From contig NZ_CP098812.1 in the NCBI RefSeq assembly GCF_036825535.1, positions 1,240,001 to 1,304,000 of the forward strand: a stretch of DNA of 64,000 bases, given 5' to 3'. Positions within the stretch are counted from its first letter, which is position 1, and the number at the start of each line of letters is the position of its first letter. The translations under genes were made by a program, and so were the position numbers. Shown here piece by piece: positions 43,528-53,414 of this stretch. The notes beneath the pieces were generated by a model. It was not told the DNA's origin. It saw only the letters and a list, made by a program, of their open reading frames with translations, and made no database searches. Origin of the DNA: Parasalinivibrio latis. GTDB taxonomy: Bacteria; Pseudomonadota; Gammaproteobacteria; Enterobacterales; Vibrionaceae.

Positions 43528-45195
43528 ATGACTGAATCTTTTGCTCAACTCTTTGAAGAGTCCCTGAAAGAACTCGAAACTCGCCCAGGTGCGATCGTTA
43601 AAGGTACTGTAGTTTCTATCGCGAACGGTTTCGTTCTGGTAGACGCAGGCCTGAAATCAGAATCAGCAATTCCAGCTGAGCAGTTCAAAAACGCTGCTGG
43701 CGAACTGGAAATCGAAGTTGGTTCTGAAGTTGACGTAGCTCTGGACGCAGTTGAAGACGGTTTCGGTGAGACTCAGCTTTCTCGTGAGAAAGCGAAGCGC
43801 CACGAAGCTTGGATCCAACTGGAGAAGGCTTACGAGAACGCTGAAACTGTTATGGGTGTTATCAACGGTAAAGTTAAAGGTGGCTTCACTGTTGAACTGA
43901 ACGGCATCCGTGCATTCCTGCCAGGTTCACTGGTAGACGTTCGTCCAGTACGTGACACTGCTCACCTGGAAGGCAAAGAGCTTGAGTTCAAAGTAATCAA
44001 GCTGGACCAGAAGCGCAACAACGTTGTTGTTTCTCGCCGTGCTGTTATCGAATCTGAAAACAGCCAAGAGCGCGACGAACTGCTGGCTACTCTGCAGGAA
44101 GGTCAGGAAGTTAAGGGTATCGTTAAGAACCTGACTGACTACGGTGCATTCGTCGACCTGGGCGGCGTTGACGGCCTGCTGCACATCACTGACATGGCGT
44201 GGAAGCGCGTTAAGCACCCATCAGAAATCGTTAACGTTGGCGACGAGATCGCAGTTAAGGTTCTGAAGTTCGACCGTGAGCGTACTCGCGTATCTCTGGG
44301 TCTGAAGCAACTGGGTGAAGATCCATGGGTTGCTATCGCTAAGCGTTACCCAGAAGGCACTAAGCTGTCTGGCCGCGTAACCAACCTGACTGACTACGGC
44401 TGCTTCGTAGAAATCGAAGAAGGCGTTGAAGGTCTGGTACACGTTTCAGAAATGGATTGGACCAACAAGAACATCCACCCATCTAAAGTTGTTAACGTGG
44501 GTGACGAAGTTGAAGTTATGGTTCTGGATATCGACGAAGAACGTCGTCGTATCAGCCTGGGTCTGAAGCAGTGTAAAGCTAACCCTTGGCAGCAGTTCGC
44601 AGAAACTCATGCTAAGAACGACCAAGTAACTGGTAAGATCAAGTCTATCACTGACTTCGGTATCTTCATCGGTCTGGACGGCGGCATCGATGGTCTGGTT
44701 CACCTGTCTGACATCAGCTGGAACATGCCAGGTGAAGAAGCAGTTCGCGAATTCAAGAAAGGCGACGAAATCACTGCAGTAGTTCTGCAAGTCGACGCTG
44801 AGCGCGAGCGCATCTCTCTGGGCGTGAAGCAGATGGAAGAAGACCCATTCAACAACTTCATGGCTGCTAACAAGAAAGGCGCTATCGTTAAGGGTAAGGT
44901 AACTGCCGTTGACGCTAAAGGTGCAACTATTGAGCTGGCTGAAGGCGTTGAAGGTTATATCCGCGCTTCTGAAGCTTCACGTGACCGTGTTGAAGACGCA
45001 ACTCTGGTTCTGGCTGTTGGCGACGAGCTGGACGCTAAGTTCACTGGCGTTGACCGTAAGAACCGCGTAATCAACCTGTCTGTACGTGCGAAAGACGAAG
45101 CTGACGAGCAAGAAGCAATGGCTGCCCTGAACAAGCAGGAAGACACTGTTGTTTCTGCTATGGCTGAAGCTTTCAAAGCAGCTAAAGGCGAATAA
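43528..45195 (+). CDS. rpsA: 30S ribosomal protein S1
   Basis: RNA-binding ribosomal protein that unfolds mRNA and is needed to start translation on structured or leaderless-like messages. The 555-residue protein comprises six S1 (OB-fold) repeats. The first two bind the ribosome, and repeats 3-6 carry the LTDYGAFVDL/LTDYGCFVEI/ITDFGIFIGL openings and HVSEMDW-type strands. Codon use is far more biased (CTG, GGT, CGT, GTT) than its neighbours, as expected for very high expression. The cmk-rpsA gap contains a hairpin-capable leader (CCACG...CGTGG, about 43479-43500). It resembles in position the autoregulated E. coli S1 leader. Confidence 0.98.
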   Translation: MTESFAQLFEESLKELETRPGAIVKGTVVSIANGFVLVDAGLKSESAIPAEQFKNAAGELEIEVGSEVDVALDAVEDGFGETQLSREKAKRHEAWIQLEKAYENAETVMGVINGKVKGGFTVELNGIRAFLPGSLVDVRPVRDTAHLEGKELEFKVIKLDQKRNNVVVSRRAVIESENSQERDELLATLQEGQEVKGIVKNLTDYGAFVDLGGVDGLLHITDMAWKRVKHPSEIVNVGDEIAVKVLKFDRERTRVSLGLKQLGEDPWVAIAKRYPEGTKLSGRVTNLTDYGCFVEIEEGVEGLVHVSEMDWTNKNIHPSKVVNVGDEVEVMVLDIDEERRRISLGLKQCKANPWQQFAETHAKNDQVTGKIKSITDFGIFIGLDGGIDGLVHLSDISWNMPGEEAVREFKKGDEITAVVLQVDAERERISLGVKQMEEDPFNNFMAANKKGAIVKGKVTAVDAKGATIELAEGVEGYIRASEASRDRVEDATLVLAVGDELDAKFTGVDRKNRVINLSVRAKDEADEQEAMAALNKQEDTVVSAMAEAFKAAKGE

Positions 45196-45206
45196 TTCGC
45201 AGATTT

Positions 45207-45238
45207 GAGGGGGAAATTTCCCCCTCAATGGCTATAAT
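45207..45238 (+). promoter_or_regulatory. 20-bp perfect palindrome and -10 box before ihfB
   Basis: GAGGGGGAAATTTCCCCCTC at 45207-45226 is a perfect palindrome with no loop, starting 12 bp after the rpsA stop. TATAAT follows at 45233-45238, 33 bp before the ihfB ATG. The palindrome could fold as a hairpin without a U-tract or act as an operator. The -10 supports a separate ihfB promoter, as known in E. coli. Confidence 0.55.
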
Positions 45239-45270
45239 GTTGAGAAACATACTAAAATAGCGGGGTATCT

Positions 45271-45555
45271 ATGACCAAGTCTGAACTGATTGAACGTTTG
45301 TGCAGTCAACAGAGTCATCTGTCTGCAAAGCAGGTAGAAGATGCTGTCAAGGAAGTCCTTGAGCATATGGCAAAGACTTTGGAGTCAGGCGATCGCATCG
45401 AGATTCGTGGCTTTGGTAGTTTCTCTTTGCACTATCGTGCGCCACGCGTAGGTCGCAATCCAAAAACAGGTGACAAAGTTGAATTGGACGGCAAGTACGT
45501 TCCTCACTTCAAGCCTGGTAAAGAGTTGCGCGACCGCGTTGACATCTATAGCTAA
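45271..45555 (+). CDS. ihfB: Integration host factor beta subunit
   Basis: One half of the IHF heterodimer that bends DNA in replication, recombination and sigma-54 transcription. The 94-residue product has the family start MTKSELIERL and the DNA-arm signature GFGSFSLHYRAPRVGRNPKTG (residues about 46-66). Length is identical to E. coli. It lies between rpsA and lapA, as in E. coli and Vibrio. The likely local customer is the sigma-54 promoter of pspA, where IHF assists PspF in E. coli. Confidence 0.97.
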   Translation: MTKSELIERLCSQQSHLSAKQVEDAVKEVLEHMAKTLESGDRIEIRGFGSFSLHYRAPRVGRNPKTGDKVELDGKYVPHFKPGKELRDRVDIYS

Positions 45556-45570
45556 GCGAGATTCGATTGA

Positions 45571-45605
45571 AAAAACGGCATGCATCAGGTATGCCGTTTT
45601 TTTTT
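45571..45605 (+). terminator. Rho-independent terminator after ihfB
   Basis: An 11-bp stem AAAAACGGCAT / ATGCCGTTTTT with a 9-base loop and an uninterrupted T-run to 45605. It separates ihfB from lapA. Confidence 0.88.
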
Positions 45606-45737
45606 ACCTGTTTTCGATGGTCTGACAAGTGAATTTACTGCATAATCGGCAGGTTAGCTCAGTGAAACCGGGCAGTCCGAAAATTCTGTTCCGTATAGGC
45701 CGGTTTCACAGGAATAAAGGATAAAAAGGATAATATT

Positions 45738-46022
45738 GTGAAGGTATTGAGCATCGTCATTCTGGTTGTCTTTTTCTTGGTAGCTCTGGCGTTGGGCTCA
45801 GTGAACCAGGAGTTGGTTGGTTTTAACTTCCTCGCTGCTCAGGGCGAATTCCGCCTGTCTACTTTATTGGGTGGTGCTTTTGGCCTCGGCTTTATCCTCG
45901 GTTGGCTTGTCTGCGGTTTACTTTATCTTCGTGCTCGTTTCTCTGCCCGTCGTTTACAGAAACAGGTCAACAAACAGCAGCAGGAACTCGATAAGCTGCG
46001 CACGGAGCCAGTTAAGGAATAA
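45738..46022 (+). CDS. lapA: Lipopolysaccharide assembly protein A (YciS)
   Basis: Small inner-membrane protein that works with LapB to balance LPS synthesis through LpxC turnover. The 94-residue product starts with GTG at 45738, with AAGGAT upstream. It has two hydrophobic spans (about 4-22 and 42-63) and a basic cytoplasmic helix at the C-terminus (about 66-92). The segment LGSVNQELVGFNFL is typical. It lies 3 bp before lapB, so the two are translationally linked, and the pair sits between ihfB and pyrF, as in E. coli. Confidence 0.94.
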   Translation: MKVLSIVILVVFFLVALALGSVNQELVGFNFLAAQGEFRLSTLLGGAFGLGFILGWLVCGLLYLRARFSARRLQKQVNKQQQELDKLRTEPVKE

Positions 46023-46025
46023 TCC

Positions 46026-47195
46026 ATGCTGGAGTTGCTGTTTCTGTTACTTCCAATTGCAGCTGGCTATGGCTGGTATATGGGGAACAGGAATGCCCGA
46101 CACCAACGCGAAGAGAAGTCTCACCAAATATCCCGGCAGTACGTTACTGGTCTGAACCTGATTCTTTCAGACCAGTCAGATAAAGCTGTCGATCTCTTCA
46201 TAGAGCTGTTGCAGGTCGATAACGAGACCATAGATACCCATCTGGCTTTGGGTAACCTTTTCCGAAGCCGTGGTGAAGTCGACCGTGCAATCCGCATCCA
46301 CCAGAATTTGATTGCACGTCCTAATCTGACCACCGATCAACGAAACCTCGCTCTTCAACAGTTAGCCAAAGACTACATGGTTGCTGGTTTCTTTGACCGG
46401 GCTGAGAAGATCTTTTCCCAATTGCTCGATGAGCCTGACTATCGCGAGTCAGCACTCCGTCAGTTACTTGCTATCTACCAACAGACCCGCGAGTGGGATC
46501 GTGCTATTGAGATGGCTACCCATTTGGTCAAGCTTGGGAAATCAAAGCTCAAACGCGATATCGGGCATTTCTGGTGTGAACTGGCAATGTTGTCGATTGC
46601 TGCCGGTGAGAACTCACAGGCCAGGCAACAGCTGAAAAAAGCCATGTCATCGGATAAGGGTTGTGTACGTGCAAGCCTGATGCTGGCCAAAATGGACATG
46701 CAGCAGGAAGACTATAAGTCTGCGGTTAAAAACCTCGAATATATGGTTGAGCAGGACATTGATTTCACCAGTGAGGCATTGCCCCTGTTGGTCACCTGCT
46801 ACAGTCATCTGAAAAAAGATAACCAACTTACACGTTTTCTAAATTACTGTATTGATAAAGGGGCGGGTGCCACTGCGGAATTGATGTTGGCAGACAACAT
46901 CAAGAAGTCTCAGGGTAATGCCATGGCACAGAGTTACCTTACCCGTCAGTTAACCCGGAACCCGACCATGAAGGGGTTCCACCACCTCATGGAATACCAT
47001 GTGGATGAAGCGGAAAACGAGCGGGCCCGTGACAGCCTCACGACCCTTAAGGGGTTGGTAGGTGAACATATAAAAATTAAGCCGCGCTACCGCTGTCGCC
47101 AGTGTGGGTTCTCAACCCATTCCCTATACTGGCATTGCCCGTCTTGTAAGAGCTGGGGCACGATAAAACCAATTCGTGGCCTGGATGGAGAGTGA
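46026..47195 (+). CDS. lapB: Lipopolysaccharide assembly protein B (YciM)
   Basis: Membrane-anchored TPR protein that recruits FtsH to degrade LpxC and co-ordinates LPS export. The 389-residue product has an N-terminal membrane helix (about 1-19, LELLFLLLPIAAGYGWYMG). A long TPR solenoid follows (about 45-340), then a C-terminal rubredoxin-like metal site with C-x2-C in CRQCGF and C-x2-C in CPSCKSWG. All four ligand cysteines are present. Length equals E. coli (389). It is co-transcribed with lapA and probably with pyrF (12 bp downstream). Confidence 0.96.
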   Translation: MLELLFLLLPIAAGYGWYMGNRNARHQREEKSHQISRQYVTGLNLILSDQSDKAVDLFIELLQVDNETIDTHLALGNLFRSRGEVDRAIRIHQNLIARPNLTTDQRNLALQQLAKDYMVAGFFDRAEKIFSQLLDEPDYRESALRQLLAIYQQTREWDRAIEMATHLVKLGKSKLKRDIGHFWCELAMLSIAAGENSQARQQLKKAMSSDKGCVRASLMLAKMDMQQEDYKSAVKNLEYMVEQDIDFTSEALPLLVTCYSHLKKDNQLTRFLNYCIDKGAGATAELMLADNIKKSQGNAMAQSYLTRQLTRNPTMKGFHHLMEYHVDEAENERARDSLTTLKGLVGEHIKIKPRYRCRQCGFSTHSLYWHCPSCKSWGTIKPIRGLDGE

Positions 47196-47207
47196 TCAGG
47201 AGATATG

Positions 47208-47906
<699 letters not shown>

Positions 47907-47920
47907 GAAAGCTGATTCAA

Positions 47921-47957
47921 AAAAAACCGGTTTGATGATCAATCAAACCGGTTTTTT
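47921..47957. terminator. Strong bidirectional terminator between pyrF and sapF
   Basis: A perfect 16-bp inverted repeat (AAAAAACCGGTTTGAT and its complement) with a 5-base loop, A-rich on one side and T-rich on the other. It lies between the convergent pyrF and sapF. Confidence 0.92.
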
Positions 47958-48004
47958 TATTTATACCTCAGCGTTTCGGTGGTTCATTGAACCTGGACTG
48001 AAAA

Positions 48005-48814
48005 TCACTGGTTGTTGCAGTAACGGGCTTTTCTGTCCAGAGAAGGCGTACTGAAATGGCTCTCCAGAAGGCGCTGGGTCAGGCTGTGCTGAGGGTCAGA
48101 AAACACCTGCTCAGTTGGGCCTTTTTCCACTACTTCACCATCCTGCATCACAATCACTTTGTCAGAGATATGCTTTACCATTCCCATATGCTGTGACACA
48201 TAGATGTATGACAGCCCCATCTCTTCCTGAAGCTCCAACAGCAGGTTGATAATCTGGGAGCGCATGGACATATCAAGACCATTCAGTGCTTCATCAGCAA
48301 CGATGACACATGGCTGGAGAATTAATGCCCTTGCCAGTGAAACACGCTGTTTCTGGCCGGTGGCTAACATCTGGGGGTAAAAGTGCGCATGCTCTGGTAA
48401 AAGGCCAACTCTGCGCAAAGTATTGTAAATCCGTTTTTCCCGTTCCTGCGGAGTCATATTGGTATTCCGCTTGAGTGGGCCTTCCAGAATTGACCCTATC
48501 CGTAACCGCGGATTCAAAGCGGTGTTGGGATCCTGGAAAATCATCCGGATCAGTTTGCAGCGGGTTTGGTAGTCACCATGGGAAAGTAATTCACCATTGA
48601 CCCGGATCTCACCGGATGTGGGTGCAGTCACCCCGGCCAGCATTTTTGCCAGTGTCGACTTACCTGAACCGTTCTCACCAATTAATGCCAGTGTCTGGCC
48701 AACCTCGAGAGAAAACGAAATTGGCTTAATTGCTTCCACAGTCCGTCGTCCCAGCAGGCTGGTGTGGTTGTAGTAGTCTTTTTTTAAGTTAGTGACTTCG
48801 AGCAATGCTGTCAT
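48005..48814 (-). CDS. sapF: Peptide/polyamine ABC transporter ATPase SapF
   Basis: ATP-binding subunit of the Sap transporter, linked to antimicrobial-peptide resistance in Salmonella and to putrescine export in E. coli. The 269-residue product has Walker A GENGSGKST (about residues 46-54) and a Walker B VIVADEALNGLD (about 170-181). The ABC signature region is altered from LSGGQ to LATGQKQR near 152, as in E. coli SapF (LAPGQKQR, as recalled). It ends the sapABCDF operon and overlaps sapD by 4 bp. Confidence 0.95.
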   Translation of the reverse strand: MTALLEVTNLKKDYYNHTSLLGRRTVEAIKPISFSLEVGQTLALIGENGSGKSTLAKMLAGVTAPTSGEIRVNGELLSHGDYQTRCKLIRMIFQDPNTALNPRLRIGSILEGPLKRNTNMTPQEREKRIYNTLRRVGLLPEHAHFYPQMLATGQKQRVSLARALILQPCVIVADEALNGLDMSMRSQIINLLLELQEEMGLSYIYVSQHMGMVKHISDKVIVMQDGEVVEKGPTEQVFSDPQHSLTQRLLESHFSTPSLDRKARYCNNQ

Positions 48815-49806
48815 TTTTCTTGCTCCATATTCAGCGGGAAATGACAGCTGAATTTATGGTTCTTCACACGAAGGCTTTGCGGCACTTCCACGCACTTGCG
48901 CTGTGCGTAAGGACAGCGTGGTCCCAGCCGGCAGCCGATGGGCAAATGCTGGAGAGGCGGGATTGAGCCGGGCAATGTTTGCAGGTGGCTTTTGTGCGGG
49001 ATGTCTTTACTGAAATCCGGCATCGCCTTGAGCAGGGCTTCTGTGTAGGGATGGTGAGGTGATTCCAGCAGTTGTTTCCGGCTGGCTGACTCCACCGACT
49101 GGCCACAGTACATCACCGTAATTCTGTCTGACCACTGGGTCACTGTTGTGAGATCGTGGCTGATAAGCAGGATTGTGGTGTTGGCCAACTGGTTTGTCCG
49201 GCTCAGCAGACGGAAAATCTGAGACTGGGTGATAGGATCAAGATCCGCAGTGGGTTCGTCCGCAATCAGCAGACGAGGGCGGTTGGCTATTGCCATTGCA
49301 ATCATCACCTTCTGACACTCACCGTCTGTCAGTTCGTAAGGGTAGGAGTCCATTACCCGTTTATGGTCTTTAATACCTACCTTGTGCAGCAATGCGATGG
49401 ATTGCTGTTTTCGCCAGTTAAGGCGTTGCCACCAGTGACCGGAAAATGAATCCGACGGAATTGCTTCTTCCAACTGGCTTCCTACCGCCTCGGAAGGGTC
49501 CAGGCAGGTGCTTGGCTCCTGGAATACCATCGCAATTTCACGACCGACAATTTTACGGCGTTCGCGCGGTGAAAGGGATAAAAGGTCTACATTGCCAAGG
49601 CGCAGGCGGTCAGCGCTCACACGCCAGTTGTCTTTGGTCACGCCGCAGATGGCTTTGGCTACCAAGCTTTTTCCGGAGCCGGACTCCCCAACCAAACCGC
49701 GAATTTCACCTTCATTGATTGTAAGGCTCATGCGGTCGACAGCTTTAACCATTCCCTGCGGGGTGTCGATTTCAATAGTCAGGTGTCTGATATCAAGTAA
49801 CGGCAT
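48811..49806 (-). CDS. sapD: Peptide/polyamine ABC transporter ATPase SapD
   Basis: Second ATPase of the Sap system; in E. coli it also supports Trk potassium uptake. The 331-residue product has Walker A GESGSGKSL (about residues 40-48) and Walker B LLIADEPTADLD (about 181-192). The oligopeptide-transporter C-terminal cysteine motif CRLGPRCPYAQRKC (near 285-298) is a possible iron-sulfur or metal site of the OppD class. The signature loop LTDGECQK departs from LSGGQ, as in E. coli SapD. It shares one base with sapC and four with sapF. Confidence 0.95.
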   Translation of the reverse strand: MPLLDIRHLTIEIDTPQGMVKAVDRMSLTINEGEIRGLVGESGSGKSLVAKAICGVTKDNWRVSADRLRLGNVDLLSLSPRERRKIVGREIAMVFQEPSTCLDPSEAVGSQLEEAIPSDSFSGHWWQRLNWRKQQSIALLHKVGIKDHKRVMDSYPYELTDGECQKVMIAMAIANRPRLLIADEPTADLDPITQSQIFRLLSRTNQLANTTILLISHDLTTVTQWSDRITVMYCGQSVESASRKQLLESPHHPYTEALLKAMPDFSKDIPHKSHLQTLPGSIPPLQHLPIGCRLGPRCPYAQRKCVEVPQSLRVKNHKFSCHFPLNMEQEK

Positions 49807-50693
49807 TACTCTGTACCTGCGTTGATTGCCTGGGTGATGCCACCACCCACCAGGTTCACTACTAAAACGCTGAACATAATTGTCAGCCCTGGCAGGGTGA
49901 CTGTCCAGGGAGCGTTGTAAATCAGCTCAAGGGAATCTCGGAGCATGGCCCCCCATTCAGGGGATGGAGGCTGGGCACCTAGGCTTAGAAAACCCAGCGC
50001 AGCGATATCAAGAATGGCGACAGACAATGCACGGGTAGACTCAGTGCTTAGCACCGTCAGGATATTCGGTAAGATTGAGTGGTACAGTAAATAGGCTGAG
50101 TTAGCACCATCCAGACGTGCCGCCACGATGTAATCTTTTTCCACCTCCCGGTGTACGGCTGTATAGACCGCCCGGATAAAGCGCGGAATCAGAGCCAGCC
50201 ATACTGCGAGCAATATGGTGGTTTCCCCTGGGCCGAAAAAGGCCACCACAATGATTGCCAGCAAAATGGTAGGGATAGAGAGGACAGTATCCAGGACGTG
50301 GTTAAGAACGCTGGAAACAAGCCCGCGTGTCATACCCGCCAGCACGCCAATCAATGAACCGACAACCGCAGATGAAAAAGCAATAACAATGGCATAGCCA
50401 AATGTCAGGCGGGAACCCAAGATAAGACGTGAAAGCACATCCCGGGTTAAGTCGTCTGTACCCAGGAAGAATTCAACACGCCCGGTGCTGTCCCATGACG
50501 GCGGGATCAGCAGTACCCCGGTTTGGTGTTGAGGGTCATAAGGAGCCAGCCAAGGGGCGAAAATGGTGGTGAACAGCAGTGCGCAAAGGCACCAGAAGCC
50601 GAACATCGCTGGTGTGTTGGAACGGAAAGCATGCCAGGAGCGGGACAGCTGGGTTGGGATCTGCTCTTCCTGATAAACATTATTTGTTGGCAT
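49806..50693 (-). CDS. sapC: Peptide/polyamine ABC transporter permease SapC
   Basis: Inner-membrane permease of the Sap transporter, DppC/OppC type. The 295-residue product has an N-terminal span at about 30-50 and five further spans. The EAA loop is recognisable as EKDYIVAARLDGANSAYLLY near residue 188. FLGTDDLTRDVLSRLILGSR near 78 is the usual OppC motif. Length is near E. coli (296). It overlaps sapB by 14 bp, so translation is coupled. Confidence 0.95.
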   Translation of the reverse strand: MPTNNVYQEEQIPTQLSRSWHAFRSNTPAMFGFWCLCALLFTTIFAPWLAPYDPQHQTGVLLIPPSWDSTGRVEFFLGTDDLTRDVLSRLILGSRLTFGYAIVIAFSSAVVGSLIGVLAGMTRGLVSSVLNHVLDTVLSIPTILLAIIVVAFFGPGETTILLAVWLALIPRFIRAVYTAVHREVEKDYIVAARLDGANSAYLLYHSILPNILTVLSTESTRALSVAILDIAALGFLSLGAQPPSPEWGAMLRDSLELIYNAPWTVTLPGLTIMFSVLVVNLVGGGITQAINAGTE

Positions 50694-51642
50694 ACCACTC
50701 TTTCCTTACCAGGGGATTGACAGCTGCACCGGCAAGTTCGGTGAATATGTTTACCAGCAGTACTGAAGTCGCCACGCTGATAACACCGGCCTGAATAGCA
50801 ACATGGTCCTGGTGCGCGATGGCGTCAAGCAGCCACCGGCCGATACCAGGCCAGTTAAAAATGAACTCAACAATGATCGCCAGCGTCAGAACCGTTGAAA
50901 ACTGAAGCCCCAATTTCGGCAGCAAAGGTGGCAGTGCATTCTTCATCACGTGCCGGCGTACAATTTCACTACGGCTGAGACCTTTGGTCGCCGCTGCCTT
51001 CACGTAATTTTGTGTCATCTCATGGGCTACCGATGCTTTCATCAGCAGGATAACTTCTGTCATTGGAGCAATCGAAAGCACGATGGTAGGCAGGATAAGG
51101 TGGCGAAGAATATCTTCCAAGGCTGCTGATTGGTAAGGGTGTGAAGAAAGCAAAACATCAATCAGCGCAAAACCGGTAACCTGCGGGATTTCGTAAAGAA
51201 CGTTGTACTGGCCGGAAACCGGCAGCCAGCCAAGGTTAAGGGAAAACAAGGTAATAAAGATAACTGCCATCCAGAAAACCGGGACGGAGAAACCGATCAG
51301 TGTACCGAATGAAATGGCCGTATCAGAGACGCCGCCTTTGTTGGCCCCGGAAATAGTCCCCAAAGGAATACCAAGGATAAGGGCCAGCAGGAAAGCGAAG
51401 AAACAAAGCTCCAGAGTGGCAGGGAAGACGGCGATGACTTCGGCACTGGCAGATGCGCCAGACAATGTGGTGCCCAGGTGACCGGACAAAAGTTGTTGCA
51501 GGTAATCAAACCAGCCGCCCCAAAAGCTGTGCTGGTTCCAAACTGAACTCGGGTCGAGGCGCAAAATACTGAAACCCACCATGGACAGGATAAGCATGGT
51601 GATAACAAAGAGGTTCAGGCGCCGGATGGTGTAAATCAGCAT
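50680..51642 (-). CDS. sapB: Peptide/polyamine ABC transporter permease SapB
   Basis: Partner permease of SapC, DppB/OppB type, with six predicted spans in 320 residues (E. coli 321). The N-terminus IRRLNLFVITMLILSMVGF is the first span. The EAA loop appears as TQNYVKAAATKGLSRSEIV near residue 210. It starts 3 bp after the sapA stop. The order sapA-B-C-D-F is the same as in E. coli, Salmonella and Vibrio. Confidence 0.95.
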   Translation of the reverse strand: MLIYTIRRLNLFVITMLILSMVGFSILRLDPSSVWNQHSFWGGWFDYLQQLLSGHLGTTLSGASASAEVIAVFPATLELCFFAFLLALILGIPLGTISGANKGGVSDTAISFGTLIGFSVPVFWMAVIFITLFSLNLGWLPVSGQYNVLYEIPQVTGFALIDVLLSSHPYQSAALEDILRHLILPTIVLSIAPMTEVILLMKASVAHEMTQNYVKAAATKGLSRSEIVRRHVMKNALPPLLPKLGLQFSTVLTLAIIVEFIFNWPGIGRWLLDAIAHQDHVAIQAGVISVATSVLLVNIFTELAGAAVNPLVRKEWYANK

Positions 51643-51645
51643 CTG

Positions 51646-53265
51646 TCAGTAACCCCGTGAGACCTCGACGAATGACTGTGAACCAAAAGAATTTATCTCC
51701 AAACCGTGCAGTGAGCGGGCCGCTGCAGAATAGTAAATACCATGGGCCAGGGGCACGACTGGCATCCGCTCAGAGAGAATTTCCTGTGCCTTGGCGTAAT
51801 AGACATTACGCATTTGTCTGTCCTTGACGGCGATAGCGTCATTGAGGGCGCGATCGAAATACCGGTTGCACCAGTTAGACAGGTTCCAGCCGGTAAACTT
51901 GGCGCTGCAGGAGAGCAGCGGCCGCAAGAAATTATCCGGGTCACCGCTGTCAGCTACCCAGCCAGTCAGTACCATACCTTGTGTCTGGGATTCGCGAATT
52001 GTTTTCCTCGACACATTCTGAAGGTCATTGATGGTAACTCGAACACCAATTTGAGCCAGGTCGGCCTGGATAAGCTCAGCCATTTTTCGTGGGCTGGGGT
52101 TATACGGGCGAGGTTCATGGGTAATAGCAAGTTCCACGTCGAAACCATTCCGGTAGCCGGCTTTTGCCATGAGTACCTTGGCCAGTTTCGGATCGTATGT
52201 TTTTACTTCGGAATCCGGCTTGTGAGCCCATGAATTCGGGGGTAAAAGTGCCCCGGCTTCAGTGCCGGTGCCATAATACACTGAACTGATTAGGTTGCTA
52301 CGGTTTATTGCCAGACTGATGGCTTTTCGTACTTCCAGTTCAGATAAGGCAGGATGCCGGGTATCCAATGCCAGGTAAGCCGTGTTCATCCCGGTTTGGG
52401 AGTTAAGGTTGAATTCTGTCCTGCTGCGGATTACGGGTAACTGGCTGGCAACGGGTGAGGGGAGTACATCACATTCACCGGTTAACAGCTTTGCCAGGTT
52501 GCCGGTTCCACGCGAAGAGATATCCAGGACAACCTGCTCCATTGCGGCGGCGCCCTGCCAGTAACTCCAGTTTCTGCGAAGCCGAATGTAATCGCCGGGA
52601 TGGTAGTCGTCGACAAAGAAAGGACCGGTGCCCACGGGTTTTGTATCCAGTTTTTCTGGTTTCCCTTGTGCCAGGAGGTATTGCCCGTATTCCTGTGACA
52701 GGACGACAGCGTAACTGGTAGCGAGGGTACCCAGGAAAGAGACGTCCGGCCGTGAAAGGGTAAACCTGACGGTTTCATCGTCAAGGGCGTCGACACTTTC
52801 TACCAGCCCGGTAAAGTCAGTACTGTCAAACCACGGGTATTCACCGCCGGAGACAAAATGGAAAGGGTGGTCGGGGTCGATAAGGCGACGGAAGCTGAAA
52901 ACCACATCTTCTGCCGTTAATTGCCTGTGGGGGACAAACCAGTCAGTAACCTGGAAATTTACACCTTTGCGCAACTTGAATGTGTAAACTTTACCGTCTT
53001 CACTGACACTCCAGCTTTCAGCGAGCATCGGGACAGGGTCAACCGATTCCTGATCGAAGCTGACCAGCCTGTCATAGATTTGGGCCGAAAGGGTATCGAC
53101 CGTAATCCCGCCATCCGTGAGCTGAGGATTGAAGGTATTCGGCTGTCCCAGGGTGCAATAAACAAACCCTCGTTGCCGGATAGTGCTCTCTCGCTCTGCA
53201 TCTTCACACCCGACAAGGGCCAGTAACCCCGTAATCAGGCAAAAAAGCCGAGTTAAGCTGCGCAT
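51646..53265 (-). CDS. sapA: Peptide ABC transporter substrate-binding protein SapA, predicted lipoprotein
   Basis: Periplasmic solute receptor of the SBP family 5 that delivers peptides or haem to SapBC. The 539-residue product ends its signal peptide in a lipobox, LALVGC (cysteine at residue 20), so it should be lipid-anchored. The E. coli protein, as I recall it, has an ordinary AxA signal. The family body begins GFVYCTLGQPNTFNPQLTDG and includes PVGTGPFFVDDYHPGDYIRL and the C-terminal LTGWVADSGDPDNFLRPLLSC. It is first in the operon. The 149 bp to pspF, on the same strand upstream, are AT-rich near the sapA start and hold no gene. Confidence 0.93.
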   Translation of the reverse strand: MRSLTRLFCLITGLLALVGCEDAERESTIRQRGFVYCTLGQPNTFNPQLTDGGITVDTLSAQIYDRLVSFDQESVDPVPMLAESWSVSEDGKVYTFKLRKGVNFQVTDWFVPHRQLTAEDVVFSFRRLIDPDHPFHFVSGGEYPWFDSTDFTGLVESVDALDDETVRFTLSRPDVSFLGTLATSYAVVLSQEYGQYLLAQGKPEKLDTKPVGTGPFFVDDYHPGDYIRLRRNWSYWQGAAAMEQVVLDISSRGTGNLAKLLTGECDVLPSPVASQLPVIRSRTEFNLNSQTGMNTAYLALDTRHPALSELEVRKAISLAINRSNLISSVYYGTGTEAGALLPPNSWAHKPDSEVKTYDPKLAKVLMAKAGYRNGFDVELAITHEPRPYNPSPRKMAELIQADLAQIGVRVTINDLQNVSRKTIRESQTQGMVLTGWVADSGDPDNFLRPLLSCSAKFTGWNLSNWCNRYFDRALNDAIAVKDRQMRNVYYAKAQEILSERMPVVPLAHGIYYSAAARSLHGLEINSFGSQSFVEVSRGY

Positions 53266-53414
53266 ATCAAATAAGTACTTATTTTAATTAAGGAGACTAA
53301 TTTAACACTTAACGTAATGGGTCTCCATGCCTAGGCCACAAACCGAGCCGAAAGTGAGAACCTGCCTGAATGGATGTAAATTGTGGCTTCAAACCGGCAG
53401 CTTCTTCTGGGTAT

